Shown piece by piece: positions 15,357-24,048 of a stretch of DNA of 64,000 nt; the first letter of the stretch is position 1; every line of letters begins with the position of its first letter. The notes under the pieces are model-generated. The model saw nothing but the letters and a program-made list of their open reading frames with translations, did no database searches and was not told where the DNA came from. A program made the translations under genes and the position numbers. The DNA comes from Pseudoalteromonas undina. Lineage in GTDB: Bacteria > Pseudomonadota > Gammaproteobacteria > Enterobacterales > Alteromonadaceae. The stretch is taken from contig NZ_AHCF03000003.1 of assembly GCF_000238275.3 (NCBI RefSeq), positions 496,001 through 560,000 of the forward strand, given 5' to 3'.

Positions 15357-16034
15357 ATGAGTAACGATATTAGTACTTCTTCATCCTACATGGACTCTTT
15401 ACGTTGGCAAGATAAGCAAGTGCCACAAAAAGAGGATAGTGATGCGTTAACCCAAGAAGATTTCTTTTCGTTGTTAACACAGCAGTTGTCATATCAAGAT
15501 CCCAGCAAACCAGCTGATAACGATCAGATGATTGCACAAATGACAAACTTTACCATGGCTGAAGGAATATCAAATTTAAACTCTAATTTTGAGTCTTTAG
15601 CCGCGTCGATGACATCAAATTCGGCATTGCAAGCATCAACACTGGTTGGCAAACAAGCGCTGTTGGAATCGAATACACTTGAGCTTAATGAGTCGGGTGA
15701 ATCAAGAGGTTCTGTTGTAGCTGAAAAGCCAGTCGATAGTTTAATGATTCGCATTGAAGATGCATCCGGGCAGTTGGTTAAAACTATAGATTTAGGCACT
15801 CAGCCCGCAGGAGCCATTCGTTTTGCATGGGATGGTAAAAATGAAGCGGGTGAACGGCTACCACCTGGTGAATACAACATCAAAGCAGAAGGTAGCACAA
15901 ATGGGGAATTTTCAAGCCTTCCGTTAGCTACATTCAAAAATATTGAAAGTGTTAATATTAATGGCTCAAGCGGCATTATTATTAACACAAAAGAAGGTGC
16001 GGTTAGGCTGACTGATGTCGCAGAAATCGCGTAA
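15357..16034 (+). CDS. flgD: FlgD, hook-capping scaffold protein
   Basis: The 225-residue protein has the FlgD N-terminal region LTQEDFFSLLTQQLSYQDPSKPADNDQMIAQMTNFTMAEGISNL (about 31-75), where LSYQDPxxP is the typical signature. A C-terminal FlgD tudor/Ig-like region follows with GQLVKTIDLG and RFAWDGKNEAGERLPPGEYNI (about 145-180). FlgD caps the growing hook and is discarded when the hook is complete. The gene is the third of flgBCDE; the start has GAGGGTAG upstream. Confidence 0.93.
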   Translation: MSNDISTSSSYMDSLRWQDKQVPQKEDSDALTQEDFFSLLTQQLSYQDPSKPADNDQMIAQMTNFTMAEGISNLNSNFESLAASMTSNSALQASTLVGKQALLESNTLELNESGESRGSVVAEKPVDSLMIRIEDASGQLVKTIDLGTQPAGAIRFAWDGKNEAGERLPPGEYNIKAEGSTNGEFSSLPLATFKNIESVNINGSSGIIINTKEGAVRLTDVAEIA

Positions 16035-16050
16035 TAGATTTTATGTATTT

Positions 16051-16068
16051 TTTAGCCATCGGGCTAAA
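16051..16068 (+). other. Small hairpin between flgD and flgE
   Basis: TTTAGCC (16051-16057) and GGCTAAA (16062-16068) form a 7-bp stem with loop ATCG in the 57-base flgD-flgE gap, followed by TACTTTTAGG. It may be a weak attenuator or processing stem that sets hook protein levels. Confidence 0.35.
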
Positions 16069-16091
16069 TACTTTTAGGTTAGAGGTTAATT

Positions 16092-17414
16092 ATGAGCTTC
16101 AATATTGCATTAACAGGCCTTGCTGCCGCACAAAAAGATTTAGATGTTACCGCCAATAACATTGCCAACGTAAATACCACGGGCTTTAAAGAGTCTCGCG
16201 CTGAATTTGCTGATGTATACGCATCTTCGGTATTTAGCGCAGGTAAAACGAAAAATGGTGATGGTGTGCAAACCACCATGGTTGCTCAGCAGTTTCATCA
16301 AGGGTCGCTGCAGTTTACTAATAACTCACTGGATTTAGCGATCACAGGTGAGGGTTACTTTGCAACAAGTAATGACTTAGGCTCTTTAGATTTTAGTTAT
16401 ACTCGCGCAGGTGCGTTTAAGCTTAATAAAGACAACTTTGTAGTTGATGCTAAAGGAAACTTCTTACAGAGTTTTCCGGTGAATGAGGTTACAGGCAGTA
16501 CCACTTCGGTTAGTTTAAGTACATCTTCTGCATTGCAAATACCTGATTCATCAGGCTCTCCGCGCTCTACTTCAAACGTATATACGTCGTTCAATGTTGA
16601 TTCGCGTGACGATGTTATAGCTGTGCCATTTGATGCAACAGATGGCACTACTTATAACTCTTCGACTTCAACCACAGTTTACGACTCACTAGGTGAGCCG
16701 CATGTAATGCAGTTTTATTTTGTTAAAACTGCACCAAACGAATGGCAAGTGCATGGTACATTGGATCAAAAACCGTTTGATGCTACCGGTGCCGCAACGG
16801 CAACTCCAAGCCCACTTAGTACGTTTGGATTTAACGCAAGCGGTACGCCAGAAACAACCAATGGCGCACCTATTACAGGAAGTACCTTTGATGATGTAAA
16901 TTTAAATACTGCTAACTTTTCAGGATTATTAACCAACGGTGCACAGTTTAATGACATTGCAATTCAGTGGCGTGACGAGGCAGGTACTGCAGGTAAAATA
17001 CCTACTCAATATGCAAATCGATTTGAAGTAAAAGCACTAGAGCAAGATGGTGCGACAGTGGGTCGCTTAGCGGGTATTGACATTGGTACTGATGGAAAAG
17101 TCGTTGCATCGTACAGTAATGGCGACACTTCATATTTGGGTCAAGTAGCCATGGTTAGGTTTGCAAACTCACAAGGTTTACAACAGGTGGGTGATACTTC
17201 ATGGAAAAAAAGTTTAACCTCAGGTGAGCCTATAGCAGGAGAACCGGGAACAGGAACTTTAGGCAAAGTCAATTCTTCAGCGCTCGAGCAATCAAATACA
17301 AACTTAACCACAGAGCTGGTTGATTTGATTAGTGCGCAGCGTAACTTCCAAGCAAACTCTCGTGCGCTTGAAGTGAATTCAACGCTTCAACAAAATATCT
17401 TACAGATCCGATAA
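16092..17414 (+). CDS. flgE: FlgE, flagellar hook protein
   Basis: This 440-residue protein starts with the axial family motif MSFNIALTGLAAAQKDLDVTANNIANVNTTGFKESR and ends with SNTNLTTELVDLISAQRNFQANSRALEV, the two ends that form the D0 domain. The centre (about 90-380) is the variable hook domain, rich in Thr, Ser and Gly, with LDLAITGEGYFA (about 80-92) and TTVYDSLGEPHVMQFYFVKT, common in FlgE. It polymerises into the flexible hook outside the outer membrane. It is the last gene of the flgBCDE run, with a hairpin terminator 18 bases downstream. Confidence 0.95.
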   Translation: MSFNIALTGLAAAQKDLDVTANNIANVNTTGFKESRAEFADVYASSVFSAGKTKNGDGVQTTMVAQQFHQGSLQFTNNSLDLAITGEGYFATSNDLGSLDFSYTRAGAFKLNKDNFVVDAKGNFLQSFPVNEVTGSTTSVSLSTSSALQIPDSSGSPRSTSNVYTSFNVDSRDDVIAVPFDATDGTTYNSSTSTTVYDSLGEPHVMQFYFVKTAPNEWQVHGTLDQKPFDATGAATATPSPLSTFGFNASGTPETTNGAPITGSTFDDVNLNTANFSGLLTNGAQFNDIAIQWRDEAGTAGKIPTQYANRFEVKALEQDGATVGRLAGIDIGTDGKVVASYSNGDTSYLGQVAMVRFANSQGLQQVGDTSWKKSLTSGEPIAGEPGTGTLGKVNSSALEQSNTNLTTELVDLISAQRNFQANSRALEVNSTLQQNILQIR

Positions 17415-17431
17415 TCATATTTTGATTTATA

Positions 17432-17457
17432 AAGGCTGCTTAATGCAGCCTTTTTTA
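17432..17457 (+). terminator. Terminator after flgE
   Basis: AAAGGCTGC (17432-17440) and GCAGCCTTT (17446-17454) form a 9-bp stem with loop TTAAT, followed by TTT, a standard intrinsic terminator. Confidence 0.85.
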
Positions 17458-17493
17458 TTCCTCCTTAAAATCTTATTCATACTTAAATTTAAT

Positions 17494-17511
17494 CTGGCAC
17501 TTATATTGCAT
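17494..17511 (+). promoter_or_regulatory. sigma-54 promoter of flgFGHI
   Basis: CTGGCACTTATATTGCAT matches the consensus very well (TGGCAC at -24, TTGCA at -12; GG-N10-GC). It lies 36 bases before the flgF ATG and follows the flgE terminator. Confidence 0.8.
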
Positions 17512-17546
17512 TTACCCATATATAGATTTCTTAATGAGTCGATGTT

Positions 17547-18290
17547 ATGGATAAAATGGTCTACATAGCGGCATCTGGCGCTAAACAAAGCATGCAAGGG
17601 CTTGCTCTTAAAGCCAATAATTTGGCAAATGCGAATACCACTGGGTTTAAATCTGATTTTGCGCAAGCGCGATCAATGCAGGCTTTCGGTGAAGGTTTGC
17701 CGACTCGTGTTTTTGCTATGCAAGAGCGCCCAGGATCTAACATGACATCGGGCGGTATTGTGGAAACAGGTCGCAGCCTTGATATCGCTATGAGCGATAA
17801 CGCCTGGCTGAGTGTTCAGGATGCCTCTGGTAATGAAGCCTATACAAAAGTGGGCTCGTTAAATATCACTGCTGAAGGTATGTTGACTACCAGCGACGGT
17901 CGTCAAGTTATTGGCGAAGGTGGGCCTGTCATATTACCTGTACCGATTGAAAAAATTGAATTTAGCAAAGATGGCACTATTCAAGTACGCCCTCAAGGTG
18001 CACCGGCTAACTTTTTAGAAGAAGTTGATCGGCTAAAAGTGGTTGATGCAAACAACGCCACGCTCGAGAAGGGTAACGATGGCTTATTCAGAGCTAAACC
18101 AGGCCAAATAGTTGAAACATCAGCCAATGTACAAGTATTAGGTGGCACATTAGAAAAATCGAATGTAAATCCTGTGCATGAAATGGTCGATATGATCAGT
18201 CACCAACGCCAATTTGAATTACAAGTAAAACTGATGAAAACAGCTGAAGAGATTGACGAACGTCAAGAACAGCTGATGCGCATCGTTTAA
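17547..18290 (+). CDS. flgF: FlgF, rod protein
   Basis: The 247-residue protein opens with MDKMVYIAASGAKQSMQGLALKANNLANANTTGFKSDF, the axial-protein motif in the FlgF form, and ends with NVNPVHEMVDMISHQRQFELQVKLMKTAEE. It belongs to the proximal rod, between FlgC and FlgG. The gene begins a second rod and ring unit, flgF-flgG-flgH-flgI, with gaps of 21, 14 and 12 bases. The ATG follows GAGTCGATGTT; a very good sigma-54 promoter is just upstream. Confidence 0.93.
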   Translation: MDKMVYIAASGAKQSMQGLALKANNLANANTTGFKSDFAQARSMQAFGEGLPTRVFAMQERPGSNMTSGGIVETGRSLDIAMSDNAWLSVQDASGNEAYTKVGSLNITAEGMLTTSDGRQVIGEGGPVILPVPIEKIEFSKDGTIQVRPQGAPANFLEEVDRLKVVDANNATLEKGNDGLFRAKPGQIVETSANVQVLGGTLEKSNVNPVHEMVDMISHQRQFELQVKLMKTAEEIDERQEQLMRIV

Positions 18291-18311
18291 CTTTAACGTG
18301 AGGATATTATT

Positions 18312-19100
18312 ATGAATCCAGCATTATGGATAAGTAAAACAGGGCTTGACGCTCAACAAACTGATATATCGGTTATATCAAATAACTTAGCGAACGCCAG
18401 TACAGTGGGTTACAAAAAAAGCCGCGCTATTTTCGAAGACTTACTCTACCAAAATATTAATCAACCAGGCGGTCGCTCATCGCAAGACACCGAAATGCCG
18501 TCAGGCTTAATGCTTGGTGCGGGTACTAAGGTAGTGGCTAACCAAAAAAACTTTTCGCAAGGTAATATGCTCACTACTGAAAATTCATTAGATTGGATGA
18601 TTTCTGGTCCTGGCTTTTTTGAAGTATTGCAACCAGATGGCAATATTGCTTATTCGCGTAACGGCCAGTTTACTACCGACGGCGACGGGCGTGTTGTAAC
18701 CTCGGGCGCTGGTTATGTTGTTCAGCCTGAAATGAATGTACCTGACGATGCACAGTCGATCACCGTATCTCAAGATGGTGAAGTGTCAGTTCGCGTAAAA
18801 GGTCAGGCCGAAAACGTGGTTATTGGTCAAATCACGATTAGTGATTTTATTAATCCGTCGGGCCTTGAGCCTATAGGGCAAAACTTATATACCGAAACCG
18901 CGGTAAGCGGTGCGCCTGTTCAAGGTAACCCGGGTGTTGAAGGTTTAGGTACGATTATTCAAGGTTCACTTGAAACATCAAATGTAAATGTGACCGAAGA
19001 GTTAGTTAATTTGATTGAAACGCAGCGCGTTTATGAGATGAACTCAAAAGTTATCTCAGCCGTTGATGAAATGATGAGTTATATCAATCAACAGTTATAG
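18312..19100 (+). CDS. flgG: FlgG, distal rod protein
   Basis: This 262-residue protein has the usual FlgG length and landmarks: MNPALWISKTGLDAQQTDISVISNNLANASTVGYKKSRAIFEDLLYQ at the start, DWMISGPGFFEVLQPDG (about 95-111), and SNVNVTEELVNLIETQRVYEMNSKVISAVDEMMSYINQ at the end. FlgG forms the distal rod across the periplasm within the P and L rings. The start has GAGGATATTATT upstream. The order flgF-flgG-flgH-flgI is conserved. Confidence 0.96.
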   Translation: MNPALWISKTGLDAQQTDISVISNNLANASTVGYKKSRAIFEDLLYQNINQPGGRSSQDTEMPSGLMLGAGTKVVANQKNFSQGNMLTTENSLDWMISGPGFFEVLQPDGNIAYSRNGQFTTDGDGRVVTSGAGYVVQPEMNVPDDAQSITVSQDGEVSVRVKGQAENVVIGQITISDFINPSGLEPIGQNLYTETAVSGAPVQGNPGVEGLGTIIQGSLETSNVNVTEELVNLIETQRVYEMNSKVISAVDEMMSYINQQL

Positions 19101-19114
19101 TTTTGGGGGATTGT

Positions 19115-19798
19115 ATGCGTAATATTATGTTATTTACAGTAGGAACTTTACTATTAAGTGGTTGTGTAGCTACACAAAATAATGAGGTAGTACAAGACGA
19201 TCCCTATTATGCACCTATGTATCCAGAGCCTAATATGGAGCCAGTAGTCGCAACCGGCTCTTTGTTCAGTACTCAATTATCGAATGATCTATATGCCGAT
19301 AAAAAAGCACTGCGAACAGGCGATATCATTACTGTTAAATTACAAGAGTCGACCCAAGCGACTAAAGCAGCTAAAACAGAAACGGATAAAGAAACCGATG
19401 CCAGCCTCGACCCTGTAATTGGTTTAGGTGGTTTACCGGTAAATATTGGCGGCGATAGCATTCAATTTGGTATTGGCAGTGACTCCTCATTTAAAGGTGA
19501 CTCAAAATCAAATCAATCAAATAGCTTAGTTGGCGATATTTCGGTTAACGTGATGCGAGTACTACCAAATGGTAATTTAGTAATTCGCGGTGAAAAATGG
19601 CTAACGTTAAATACCGGTGAAGAATTTATTCGCCTAGAAGGGTTAGTGCGTCCGCAAGATGTCAATGCCGATAATACTGTTGAGTCTAATCGAATTGCGA
19701 ATGCACGTATTCAGTATTCAGGTAAGGGTCAAACTCAAGAGGCACAAAGCCCGGGTTGGTTAACGCGTTTCTTTAGTAGCTCATTGTTTCCCTTTTAG
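19115..19798 (+). CDS. flgH: FlgH, L-ring lipoprotein
   Basis: The ATG at 19115 after GGGGGATTGT is used; an upstream TTG (19103) was rejected. The 227-residue protein has a lipoprotein signal with Leu-Leu-Ser-Gly-Cys (Cys17), then SLFSTQLSNDLYADKKALRTGDIITVKLQESTQATKAAKT and NVMRVLPNGNLVIRGEKWLTLNTGEEFIRLEGLVRP, which are FlgH signatures. It forms the outer-membrane L ring around the distal rod. It ends 12 bases before flgI. Confidence 0.95.
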   Translation: MRNIMLFTVGTLLLSGCVATQNNEVVQDDPYYAPMYPEPNMEPVVATGSLFSTQLSNDLYADKKALRTGDIITVKLQESTQATKAAKTETDKETDASLDPVIGLGGLPVNIGGDSIQFGIGSDSSFKGDSKSNQSNSLVGDISVNVMRVLPNGNLVIRGEKWLTLNTGEEFIRLEGLVRPQDVNADNTVESNRIANARIQYSGKGQTQEAQSPGWLTRFFSSSLFPF

Positions 19799-19810
19799 AG
19801 GACATTCGAC

Positions 19811-20905
19811 ATGAATGGTTTTAAAGTTTTTTGTTTTATGGTGCTACTAGGCTGGCAATTTACTGCCAGTGCTGAGCGAATTAAAGATGTATCTATGGTC
19901 GAAGGGGTGCGGTCAAACCAATTAGTCGGGTATGGATTGGTAGTGGGTTTACCGGGAACTGGTGAGCAAAGCCGTTTTACCGAGCAAAGCTTTAAAGGCA
20001 TGCTCAATAGTTTTGGTATTACGTTACCAGCTAGTTTAAAGCCAAAAATTAAAAATGTTGCAGCGGTTGCTGTTCATGCTGAACTCCCGCCATTTAGAAA
20101 GCCAGGGCAGACTATTGATATAACCGTATCATCGATTGGCAGTGCAGGCAGCTTGCGCGGTGGCACATTATTACAAACATTCTTAAAAGGGGTTGATGGT
20201 AATGTTTACGCCATCGCTCAAGGCAGTTTAATTGTAGGTGGCCTAGGTGCTGAGGGGCTTGATGGTAGTCGCGTTGTGATTAATACGCCAACGGTAGGGC
20301 GTGTGCCAAATGGTGCAACCGTTGAGCGTGCTGTTAAAAGCCCATTTATGCAAAACGACTATATTACTTTTAATTTAAACCGCCCTGATTTTACTACTGC
20401 GAAACGTTTAGAGAAAACCATTAATGATTTAATTGGTCCAAATAGCGCTCAAGCACTCGATGCAGCCTCTATTCGCGTTATTGCCCCACGTGATGCCTCG
20501 CAGCGCGTATCGTACTTATCAACTCTTGAAAACTTAGAGTTTAAACCGGCAGATACTTCGGCAAAAATAATTGTTAATTCGCGTACTGGCACCATTGTTA
20601 TTGGCAAAAATGTAAAATTACAACCTGCGGCAATTACCCACGGTGGTTTAACAGTAACGATTGCGGAACAACAAAATGTAGCGCAGCCAAATCCTTTAGC
20701 AGAGGGTGAAACCGTGGTTACTCAGCAAAGTATTATTGATGTTAATCAAGATGATTCACGCGCTTTTGTATTTGACCCTGGTGTAAGTCTTGATGACTTA
20801 GTACGTGCAATTAATGAAGTTGGCGCTGCCCCGGGTGATTTAATGGCTATTCTTGAAGCACTAAAAGAAGCCGGTGCAATTAATGGTCAACTTGTTGTAA
20901 TTTAA
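19811..20905 (+). CDS. flgI: FlgI, P-ring protein
   Basis: This 364-residue protein has a cleavable signal peptide (about 1-21, after ASA) and the FlgI hallmark [31 protein letters not shown] (about 23-53), then [38 protein letters not shown] and a C-terminal [34 protein letters not shown]. It forms the periplasmic P ring and depends on FlgA, encoded at 11741. GAGGACATTCGAC precedes the ATG. A hairpin with T run follows the stop, so flgJ is likely started separately. Confidence 0.96.
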   Translation: MNGFKVFCFMVLLGWQFTASAERIKDVSMVEGVRSNQLVGYGLVVGLPGTGEQSRFTEQSFKGMLNSFGITLPASLKPKIKNVAAVAVHAELPPFRKPGQTIDITVSSIGSAGSLRGGTLLQTFLKGVDGNVYAIAQGSLIVGGLGAEGLDGSRVVINTPTVGRVPNGATVERAVKSPFMQNDYITFNLNRPDFTTAKRLEKTINDLIGPNSAQALDAASIRVIAPRDASQRVSYLSTLENLEFKPADTSAKIIVNSRTGTIVIGKNVKLQPAAITHGGLTVTIAEQQNVAQPNPLAEGETVVTQQSIIDVNQDDSRAFVFDPGVSLDDLVRAINEVGAAPGDLMAILEALKEAGAINGQLVVI

Positions 20906-20911
20906 TCTTTT

Positions 20912-20948
20912 AAAAAACACCGTTTAAAATTTTATTGCGGTGTTTTTT
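20912..20948 (+). terminator. Terminator after flgI
   Basis: AAAAAACACCG (20912-20922) and CGGTGTTTTTT (20938-20948) form an 11-bp stem with a 15-base loop and a T run. It separates flgFGHI from flgJKL. Confidence 0.75.
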
Positions 20949-20987
20949 ACTTTTTATTCCTGCTTACTCCTACCCTTGAAAGTCTCG

Positions 20988-21005
20988 CTGGCTCAATTAT
21001 TGCAT
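20988..21005 (+). promoter_or_regulatory. sigma-54 promoter of flgJKL
   Basis: CTGGCTCAATTATTGCAT has GG (20990-20991) and GC (21002-21003) ten bases apart and a full TTGCA -12. It lies 38 bases before flgJ and just after the flgI terminator. Confidence 0.7.
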
Positions 21006-21042
21006 TGCTTTAGATATTATTAATTATTGTGTCAAAAAGCCG

Positions 21043-22038
21043 ATGGAAACAAATCATCTAGATAAGCAAAACTTTTTTGATTTAGGCAACTTAGACTCTT
21101 TGCGTCGAGATGCTTTAAACAGCGGTGATGCATCAACCGATGCATCTAAAGCGGCGTTAAAAAAAGCGGCGGCACAATTTGAAGCTATATTCACCCAAAT
21201 GCTGCTTAAAAGTATGCGTAAAGCCAATGAGGCTTTTGAAGATAAAGAAAGCCCGTTTAATGCTAGTGGCGTTAAGTTTTTTGAAGAAATGCACGACCAA
21301 CAGATGGCTTCAGAGCTTTCATCAAATGGCTCTTTGGGTCTTGCAGATTTAATTGTGCAGCAATTATCGCCAGATGGAAAAAACTTTATGCCAGGCTCTG
21401 TTCTTCGCACAACGTCAGATTTCTTTAGTGACCAACGTGCGGGTAGCACCTTACCTCATCAAGAAAACCAAAAGGTCACTGAAAAAGTACCGCTCGTTGA
21501 TTCAACTGAAAAAAGCGAACAAAACATAGCGTCTGGCACATTTGAAAATGCTGAGGAATTTGTAAGCACCGTGTGGGAACACGCAAAAACAGCGGCTAAA
21601 AAAATTGGTTTAAATCCGGCGGTTATGGTCGCACAAGCAGCATTAGAAACTGGCTGGGGTAAACATATTATTAGTAAAGGTGATGGTAATAGCTCAAACA
21701 ATTTATTCAATATTAAGTCAGATAAAAGTTGGCAGGGTGAAAAGGCCAGTAAAGTCACTTTAGAGTTTGAGCAAGGTGCTGCAGTTAAAAAGCAAGCAAG
21801 CTTTAGAGCGTATGATTCGATAAAAGATAGCGTGAATGATTTTGTGGATTTTTTAACACAGAACCCGCGCTATCAAGATGCATTAAACAATACGGCAAAG
21901 CCGCATAAATTTTTAGACTCTTTACAGCAAGCTGGTTATGCAACCGATCCTAACTATGCAGACAAAATAAAAAGAGTGCTGAACAGTAACGAATTGAAGA
22001 ATATCGCCACAAGCGTGATCCGCCAGGGAGTAGAGTAA
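21043..22038 (+). CDS. flgJ: FlgJ, rod cap and peptidoglycan hydrolase
   Basis: The 331-residue protein has two domains. Residues about 35-105 form the rod-scaffold part (KKAAAQFEAIFTQMLLKSMRKAN, FFEEMHDQQMASELS). Residues about 170-325 form a glucosaminidase-type hydrolase with VMVAQAALETGWGKHI, where E202 is the likely catalytic acid, and SNNLFNIK. This two-domain form is typical of gammaproteobacterial FlgJ, which caps the growing rod and opens the cell wall locally. No strong ribosome site is visible before ATG 21043. flgK starts two bases after its stop. Confidence 0.94.
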   Translation: METNHLDKQNFFDLGNLDSLRRDALNSGDASTDASKAALKKAAAQFEAIFTQMLLKSMRKANEAFEDKESPFNASGVKFFEEMHDQQMASELSSNGSLGLADLIVQQLSPDGKNFMPGSVLRTTSDFFSDQRAGSTLPHQENQKVTEKVPLVDSTEKSEQNIASGTFENAEEFVSTVWEHAKTAAKKIGLNPAVMVAQAALETGWGKHIISKGDGNSSNNLFNIKSDKSWQGEKASKVTLEFEQGAAVKKQASFRAYDSIKDSVNDFVDFLTQNPRYQDALNNTAKPHKFLDSLQQAGYATDPNYADKIKRVLNSNELKNIATSVIRQGVE

Positions 22039-22039
22039 C

Positions 22040-24046
22040 ATGTCGTTTAATTTATTAAATATTGCTAATTCAGGAATAAGAGCAAACTCTGAGTTATTGC
22101 AAACGACAAGTAAAAACATTGCAAACGTTAATACCGAAGGGTATGTACGTGAGCGCACCGAATTTACCACCATGATTGATAATCAGGTAGGCCGTGGTCA
22201 AACGTATCGTTTATTGAATGAGTTTGCGCAAAAGCAATTAAACCGAGATACTTCAAATAAAAGTTTTTTTGATCAATTTGTTAGTGAAGCGAGTCGGGTT
22301 GATCAAATTTTTTCAGAAAAATCAAACAGCTTATCAACTAGTATCAACTCAATGTTTAATAACGTGCAAGAAGCTCTTAATCAACCTTCATCAACAGTTG
22401 CTCGTTCGTTGGTGATGAGTGATGCGCAAAACCTGATTGATCAAATGGATCGGCTTGCAGGTATCGTTTCAGAGCAAAAAGCGGTGGTTAATGAGCAATT
22501 AGAGATTTTTTCAGAAGAGGCGAATACGTTAATCGAAAGTATTAGTTCGTTAAATCAAGAAATTGCGGGTGTTCATGGTACTAAAAACGAAGCCGATGCG
22601 AGCTCAGCTTACAATGAGCGTGATAAAGCAATACGTGATTTATCTGAGCTGATTGATATAGAAACACTTGATGGCCCTAATGGTGAAAAACAAGTGTTTA
22701 TGGGTACAGGTGAAGCGGTTGTTATGCAAAATGGGTCATTTAACTTATTTTCGATCAGTGGCGATCCTGATGCTAACTTTAAAGAGCTACGTTTAGATGT
22801 AAATGGCGGTAAGGCTGTGCCATTAGATATAGACCCTACTAAACTCAAAGGTAAAATTGGCGGTTTATTGGCATTTAGAGACGATATTTTGGTGCCTGCA
22901 CAAAATCAAATAGGCCAGATGGGTATTGCGCTTGCTGATTCGTTTAATCAGCAAAACCGTCTAGGTATGGATGCAAACGGTGAGCTCGGAGGGGATATTT
23001 TTGATATCCCAACGGTCAGTGCTTTTGTTTATCAAGCAAACACCGGAACAGCTAATATGTCAGCAACCGTTGAGGCAGGTAAAGGCAGTGAACTGCCAGC
23101 CAGTGACTTTGTGATTACATATACAGGTAATCCTAACGAAGTAAGTATTCAGCCAATTGATAATAAAGGTGAACCTTTAGGCACAGCCTCTTTAGCAACT
23201 ATCCCACCCAGTGGCATTATCGATTCAGCAGCTATCACCAGCGGGGAGTCGTTTGGTTTAAAGCTAAACGTAACCGGAGCCGGTAATGCCGGTGACCAAT
23301 TTCAGGTAAAACTTAATAGTGGCGCGGCTGGCAATATATCGCTGACAACAGGTCGAGGTGAGGACATTGCATTGGCCTCCCCAATTAGAACATCAGACGG
23401 CCTTGATAATACAGGTACAGGGACTATTTCACCGGGTAATGTTACCGATGTAACCACTGGCAGCTTTAGTAATCCTTTGGGTTTAGCAAATGGCCCTATT
23501 AGCATTGTTAAAACAGCTAATGCTAACGAATATCAACTTACTGATGGTAATGGCACAACTACGTTTACAGTTACACCGCCTGCTAACAATATACTCGCTC
23601 AAGCCGGGGCACCATACGATGGTTATGGTTTTGACTTTAATATTGAAGGCGTACCAGCAATGGGCGATACCTTTAATTTAGAATTTAATGAAGGCGGTTT
23701 TGATGATAACCGCAACGGCCAAAAACTTGCTGACTTACAAAATACTGATTTAGTACGTCAAAATGTAGTAGCGAGCGCATCAGCTGATAATCATAAAACA
23801 TTGAATCAGGCCTATGCTGGATTAGTCACCGATGTTGGTGTGGTAACCAGTCAAGCAAAAACCAATGGTGCTGCATTTGATGCTTTAGCACAACAATCAG
23901 AAGCCTGGTACGAATCGTTGTCGGGCGTAAACTTAGATGAAGAGGCGGCTAATTTGCTGCGCTTCCAGCAATCTTATGCTGCTTCTGCACAAGTATTAAC
24001 TGCAGCGAGAGCTATTTTTGACACCTTATTGAGTGCGGCGAGGTAA
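22040..24046 (+). CDS. flgK: FlgK, hook-associated protein 1
   Basis: This 668-residue protein begins SFNLLNIANSGIRANSELLQTTSKNIANVNTEGYVRERTEF, the axial N-terminal motif, and ends SGVNLDEEAANLLRFQQSYAASAQVLTAARAIFDTLLSAAR, the FlgK C-terminal signature. A coiled-coil region (about 60-190) follows the N-terminus. The middle (about 340-560) is a long, Gly/Asn/Thr-rich variable insertion, making it longer than the roughly 550-residue enteric FlgK. It joins hook to filament and is exported with FlgN help. It lies between flgJ and flgL with 1-2-base gaps, clearly one operon. Confidence 0.94.
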   Translation: MSFNLLNIANSGIRANSELLQTTSKNIANVNTEGYVRERTEFTTMIDNQVGRGQTYRLLNEFAQKQLNRDTSNKSFFDQFVSEASRVDQIFSEKSNSLSTSINSMFNNVQEALNQPSSTVARSLVMSDAQNLIDQMDRLAGIVSEQKAVVNEQLEIFSEEANTLIESISSLNQEIAGVHGTKNEADASSAYNERDKAIRDLSELIDIETLDGPNGEKQVFMGTGEAVVMQNGSFNLFSISGDPDANFKELRLDVNGGKAVPLDIDPTKLKGKIGGLLAFRDDILVPAQNQIGQMGIALADSFNQQNRLGMDANGELGGDIFDIPTVSAFVYQANTGTANMSATVEAGKGSELPASDFVITYTGNPNEVSIQPIDNKGEPLGTASLATIPPSGIIDSAAITSGESFGLKLNVTGAGNAGDQFQVKLNSGAAGNISLTTGRGEDIALASPIRTSDGLDNTGTGTISPGNVTDVTTGSFSNPLGLANGPISIVKTANANEYQLTDGNGTTTFTVTPPANNILAQAGAPYDGYGFDFNIEGVPAMGDTFNLEFNEGGFDDNRNGQKLADLQNTDLVRQNVVASASADNHKTLNQAYAGLVTDVGVVTSQAKTNGAAFDALAQQSEAWYESLSGVNLDEEAANLLRFQQSYAASAQVLTAARAIFDTLLSAAR

Positions 24047-24048
24047 TT

